64,000 nt of DNA from contig NZ_JAPEPC010000001.1 in assembly GCF_026340465.1 (NCBI RefSeq), positions 434,001 through 498,000 on the forward strand, in the 5' to 3' direction. Shown here one piece after another: positions 61,087 through 64,000 of the stretch (position 1 is its first letter; each line of letters starts with the position of its first letter). The translations under genes were made by a program, and so were the position numbers. This DNA comes from Streptomyces sp. NBC_01306 (GTDB taxonomy: Bacteria > Actinomycetota > Actinomycetes > Streptomycetales > Streptomycetaceae). A model generated the notes under the pieces. That model was given only the letters and a program-made list of their open reading frames with translations. It was not told the DNA's origin and did not search any database.

Positions 61087-61127
61087 CTCCCTCCGACTCA
61101 CCGCAATTTCCTGCGAGTTGGAGGGAG
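61087..61127. terminator. Hairpin between convergent phosphoesterase and VOC genes
   Basis: CTCCCTCCGACTC (61087-61099) and GAGTTGGAGGGAG (61115-61127) pair at 12 of 13 positions with a 15-nt loop, in the 171-bp gap between convergent genes. Confidence 0.6.
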
Positions 61128-61188
61128 GACGCGGCCTGCTCCTGGCGCCGGCCCTCACGGACCGCTGGGGCTGGTATCCGCGTACGTC

Positions 61189-61617
61189 CTACGGCCGGGC
61201 GTAGGGCCGCGTCATGATCTCCATGTTGTGACCGTCCGGATCGTCGAAGTACGCACCGCGGCCGCCGAAGAGGCGGTTGATCCGGCCGGGCTCGGTGTGG
61301 CCGGGGTCGGCGTAGTAGGTGACTCCGACCGCCTCCAGCCGGGCGATCATGGAGTCGAACTGCGCATCGGGCACGAGGAACGCATAGTGCTGCGACTGGA
61401 TCGGCTCGTCCCGCTTCTCGTAGAAGTCGAGCGTCACACCGTTGCCGGTATCGACGGGGAGGAACGGCCCGAACGGGGCGCCGACCTTCAGCCCCAGGAT
61501 CGCGGCGAGGAACTCGGCCGACAGATGCCGGTCACTGGCGTAGACGGCGGTGTGGTTCAGCTGGACAGTGGTGACGGTCGGCTCGGTACCGGGCCGGCGC
61601 TGCTGTTCGTACGGCAA
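61189..61617 (-). CDS. VOC-family (glyoxalase-like) protein
   Basis: A 142-aa single VOC-module pair: 'VQLNHTAVYASDRHLSAEFLAAILGL' (first His), 'LDFYEKRDEPIQSQHYAFLV' and 'GRGAYFDDPDGHNMEIMTRPY' (terminal Glu). The metal-ligand positions are present. The substrate is unknown. TTG at 61617 is chosen because AGAGG lies 8 nt upstream; ATGs at 61719 or 61755 would add a long Arg/Pro-rich part without family support. The 230 bp from this start to the next gene on the same strand show no feature I recognise. Confidence 0.8.
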   Translation of the reverse strand: MPYEQQRRPGTEPTVTTVQLNHTAVYASDRHLSAEFLAAILGLKVGAPFGPFLPVDTGNGVTLDFYEKRDEPIQSQHYAFLVPDAQFDSMIARLEAVGVTYYADPGHTEPGRINRLFGGRGAYFDDPDGHNMEIMTRPYARP

Positions 61618-61847
61618 TTCTGGTGCCTCTCCGGGTCTTGGGCTCCGCTGGTATCCGGCGCCACGCTCGGGCGCCGGGAGGGAAAACGCGGAGAGGCAGG
61701 CGGGGCTCGTGCCCGCCATGCGCTCACGCCAAGGCCGGGCGCCTCTCTCGTGCATGGCTCAAGGCCGACCCGGTAGTCACCTGGTCGATGTTAGGGCCTG
61801 TGCGGCGGATCGGAAACCGCCGGACAGGCCCGGGGCCGGGGCTCCGC

Positions 61848-63893
61848 TCACCTTCGGCGTTCGTGGCCCCCGCCCATCCCCTCGTGGCGGCTCCTCCGGT
61901 GGACGCGGCCGACCCGGGCGGCGGGCCGTCGGGCGGCCCGGGCCGCTACCTCCCGCAGGTCTTCCATCCCCGCCCGGTCAGGGTGGCCGGAGGCGAGGGC
62001 CGGCTTCAGGATCTTCTGGGTGTCTCCATCCTGACCTGCGAGCATCTCCAGGACACCGTCCTGCCCTGCCGTCTCCAGGAGCTGGAGGAGGCTCTCGGCG
62101 ATCATGAGGAGGCTTTCAGGTTCGGTGAGGTCCTCTGCGTCCAGGATCTCGCGGCGCACCAGAACGCTGATCGCGGTGGGAGCGAGCAGCGGGTCGCCCC
62201 GCAGGGAGCGGGCCACGGTCTCGCCGTCGGGGTGGGCGTCGGTGAGTACCTCCAGCATGGCCTCGGCGCGGGTACGGAAGGGGCACACGCGCAGGGCGTC
62301 GGTGAGCTGGTCCAGGGCGGTGGCCGGGTCCGGGCGGGCCGCTGTCCAGGCGGCGAGTTCGGTGCGGGCGGAGTCCGGGTCGTAGTGGTCGGTGAGGACG
62401 CCGAGGAGACCGGCGGCCGGGGCGTGGATGAGTTCGCCGATGAGCGGGGCGTCGCGTCCCTCGGCGAGCAGCCGACGGCGTACGGAGTCGTGGCCGAGGG
62501 CGGTCAGCCGGATCAACTCGACCATTCCGTCGGTGAGTTCGGACCGGTACGCCTCGGCGGAGGCATCGGCGCCGGGGTGGCCGCCGAGCGAGCCGAAGAG
62601 TTCGGCCAGTTCGGGCGGCAGCCCGGCGGGTGGCTCCAGAGCCTCGGTGGGCGGCGCATCGAGGAATACCGGGTCGGCCATCCCCGCATAGCGCTCGATC
62701 GCACCCAGGTCCTCCAGGGCGTCGAGCATCCGGCGAAGAGCGTGGTCCGTGGTTCCGGGCGGCATGTCGTACCCGTCGCCGTATCCACCGCGCACGGTGT
62801 CCCGCAGCCGGGGCCAGGGCATCGGATACGTGAGGCTGTACAGGGTGTTGAGGACGTCGGGCACCACTTGCTCGTAGGCGATGGCGAGGGGCGAGGGGAG
62901 GTGCCGTCCGCCGCGCGGAACGATCAGCGGTTCCCGGAGATCGGTGAAGGCGTCGAAGGTGCGGCGCCAGAGGGCCAGAGGGTCGTCGAGGAGAGGCCGG
63001 GCCGCGGCGACGGCGTACATCCGGCCCTTGGCGATCCGCACCGTCCTGGCCTTCTTCGCCCATTCCACAGCGAGGCCGAGTTTCTGCAGTCGGGCCGAGG
63101 AGCGGACGCCGGCGCAGTCGTCCCCGGTGGCCAGTTCGGCGACGAGTGCCCGGGCGTCCGCGATGCGCGGATTGCCGGTCGTGGTGACCGGCCTGCCTTC
63201 GCTGCCCGCCCAGTCGGTGATGCCGCGCAGCCAGGTCAGGAGCGGGGACTGTGCGGCGAGCGCGCGCAGTTCGTCCTCGGCCGGCAGGGCGATGGGGAGC
63301 TGCGGCTCGGCGCGTCGGGCGGTGGCCGGTCCGTGCGTGTGGTGCCGGGCCACGATGTGGTCCAGCACCTTCTCGTCGTACCTGACTTCGCCGCGCCGGG
63401 CCCGCTCGACGAAGTCGCTGAGAGCCTGCTGGTCATGTACGTCGATGCCCTGCTCGGCGGCGGTGGTGAGCCAGAACCTGGCCATGCCCCAGCGGGTCCG
63501 GTCCTCCATCGCGGGCCGGTACCGGGGTGCGGCCGCCTCGATGGCCGCGAGGTTTTCGGCGAGAGTCGCGCCGCGTGGGTCGGCGAGCCCCACGGTGTCG
63601 AGGTAGCGCAGCAGGAGGGCGAGGGCGCCCGGCATGTCTCCGGGCTCGTCCTCCGGCAGCAGGGATACCGTCCGGGGCAGCCACTCCAGCAGGAATTCCT
63701 CGACATGCCGGGGCTCCCACAGGCCGAGGCGCCCGTCGCGGGTGCCCCGGTGACGGTAGTCGAGCGCGGACTCGGCGCCGAAGCCGTCCAGCGACTCACC
63801 GCGCTCGTCCGCCCACCGCCCGGCCCGATGGATCAGGAGCCCGCACGCCGCCTCGAACTCGTCGGTCTCCTCAGGCGCGAAATATAGGCGCAC
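61848..63893 (-). CDS. Large protein of unknown function
   Basis: A 681-aa soluble protein that I do not recognise. It is helix-rich with many Ala, Leu, Glu and Arg, without signal peptide or membrane segment. Parts look like repeated helical pairs ('LRDTVRGGYGDGYDMPPG', 'HALRRMLDALEDLGAIERYAG', 'LLTWLRGITDW'); the piece 'ALRRMLDALEDLGAIERY' reads like a winged-helix recognition region. The C-terminal end is basic ('RVHRRSRHEGMGGGHERRR'). GTG at 63893 is chosen because AGGAG lies 7 nt upstream (GTG at 63896 is the alternative, ATG at 63953 adds 20 residues). Homologues probably exist in other streptomycetes but the role is unknown. Confidence 0.7.
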   Translation of the reverse strand: MRLYFAPEETDEFEAACGLLIHRAGRWADERGESLDGFGAESALDYRHRGTRDGRLGLWEPRHVEEFLLEWLPRTVSLLPEDEPGDMPGALALLLRYLDTVGLADPRGATLAENLAAIEAAAPRYRPAMEDRTRWGMARFWLTTAAEQGIDVHDQQALSDFVERARRGEVRYDEKVLDHIVARHHTHGPATARRAEPQLPIALPAEDELRALAAQSPLLTWLRGITDWAGSEGRPVTTTGNPRIADARALVAELATGDDCAGVRSSARLQKLGLAVEWAKKARTVRIAKGRMYAVAAARPLLDDPLALWRRTFDAFTDLREPLIVPRGGRHLPSPLAIAYEQVVPDVLNTLYSLTYPMPWPRLRDTVRGGYGDGYDMPPGTTDHALRRMLDALEDLGAIERYAGMADPVFLDAPPTEALEPPAGLPPELAELFGSLGGHPGADASAEAYRSELTDGMVELIRLTALGHDSVRRRLLAEGRDAPLIGELIHAPAAGLLGVLTDHYDPDSARTELAAWTAARPDPATALDQLTDALRVCPFRTRAEAMLEVLTDAHPDGETVARSLRGDPLLAPTAISVLVRREILDAEDLTEPESLLMIAESLLQLLETAGQDGVLEMLAGQDGDTQKILKPALASGHPDRAGMEDLREVAARAARRPAARVGRVHRRSRHEGMGGGHERRR

Positions 63894-64000
63894 CACAACG
63901 CTCCTGCCTGTCCTGCGGTCGTCTCCGGGGAGCACGATACGGGCGGACGCCATGCCCCTCGCGGTCGACCGAACCGGTCACCCCGCACCTGAGGCGTGTC

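Overview
The window reads as a chromosomal segment of a Streptomyces-like actinomycete. The DNA is very GC-rich with G/C in most third codon positions, GTG and TTG starts are common, and there are marker families of the group: a WhiB-type protein, a complete single-copy mce lipid-import operon, a conservon (cvnABCD), a LAL-type ATPase, RNase Sa and a CbtA/CbtB pair under a cobalamin riboswitch. I see no rRNA, tRNA, CRISPR array, insertion sequence or phage gene.

Layout. 1-8.75 kb holds housekeeping and accessory genes: a methyltransferase cut by the left edge, an ABC-F ATPase with a possible attenuator leader, an acyl-ACP desaturase behind a strong palindrome, a WhiB-type protein, a two-domain VOC protein, an SNF2-type helicase and an aldehyde dehydrogenase. 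8.9-22.3 kb is one long minus-strand operon: Mkl ATPase, two YrbE permeases, MceA to MceF, four Mce-associated (Mas) proteins and a terminal lytic transglycosylase, mostly joined by 1-4 nt overlaps. 22.3-28.6 kb looks like its satellite region: three secreted Cys-containing proteins, a PucR-type regulator and an SCP2 lipid-binding protein. The mce promoter region and the regulator promoter region share two kinds of DNA element: a TTGTCA-N5-TGACAA inverted repeat, and a pair of conserved blocks held exactly 109 bp apart. This is the best candidate in the window for an undescribed regulon.

28.7-46.8 kb is a mixed catabolic and regulatory stretch: an MFS exporter fused to a winged-helix-like tail, a BlaI/M56 pair, alditol oxidase, GH2 beta-galactosidase, the tdh-kbl-lysR threonine-degradation operon, a secreted RNase Sa homologue, YchJ, GNAT and YciI proteins, a TetR regulator with a four-copy operator array opposite a DMT transporter, and a GH36 alpha-galactosidase.

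47-55.5 kb is a conservon locus. A minus-strand LAL-like ATPase without its LuxR DNA-binding domain precedes cvnA-cvnB-cvnC-cvnD and a P450 that has EQTLW instead of the ExxR motif (CYP157-like). A convergent terpene synthase with full metal-binding motifs overlaps the P450 by 7 bp. The arrangement suggests G-protein-like signalling tied to a small terpenoid pathway.

55.8-64 kb contains a DUF2127 membrane protein, two histidine-phosphatase-fold proteins (one with a degenerate active site), riboswitch-controlled cbtB-cbtA, a Tat-exported phospholipase C-type phosphoesterase, a VOC protein and a large unrecognised protein. All names rest on reading motifs and remembered family features; no database search was run.
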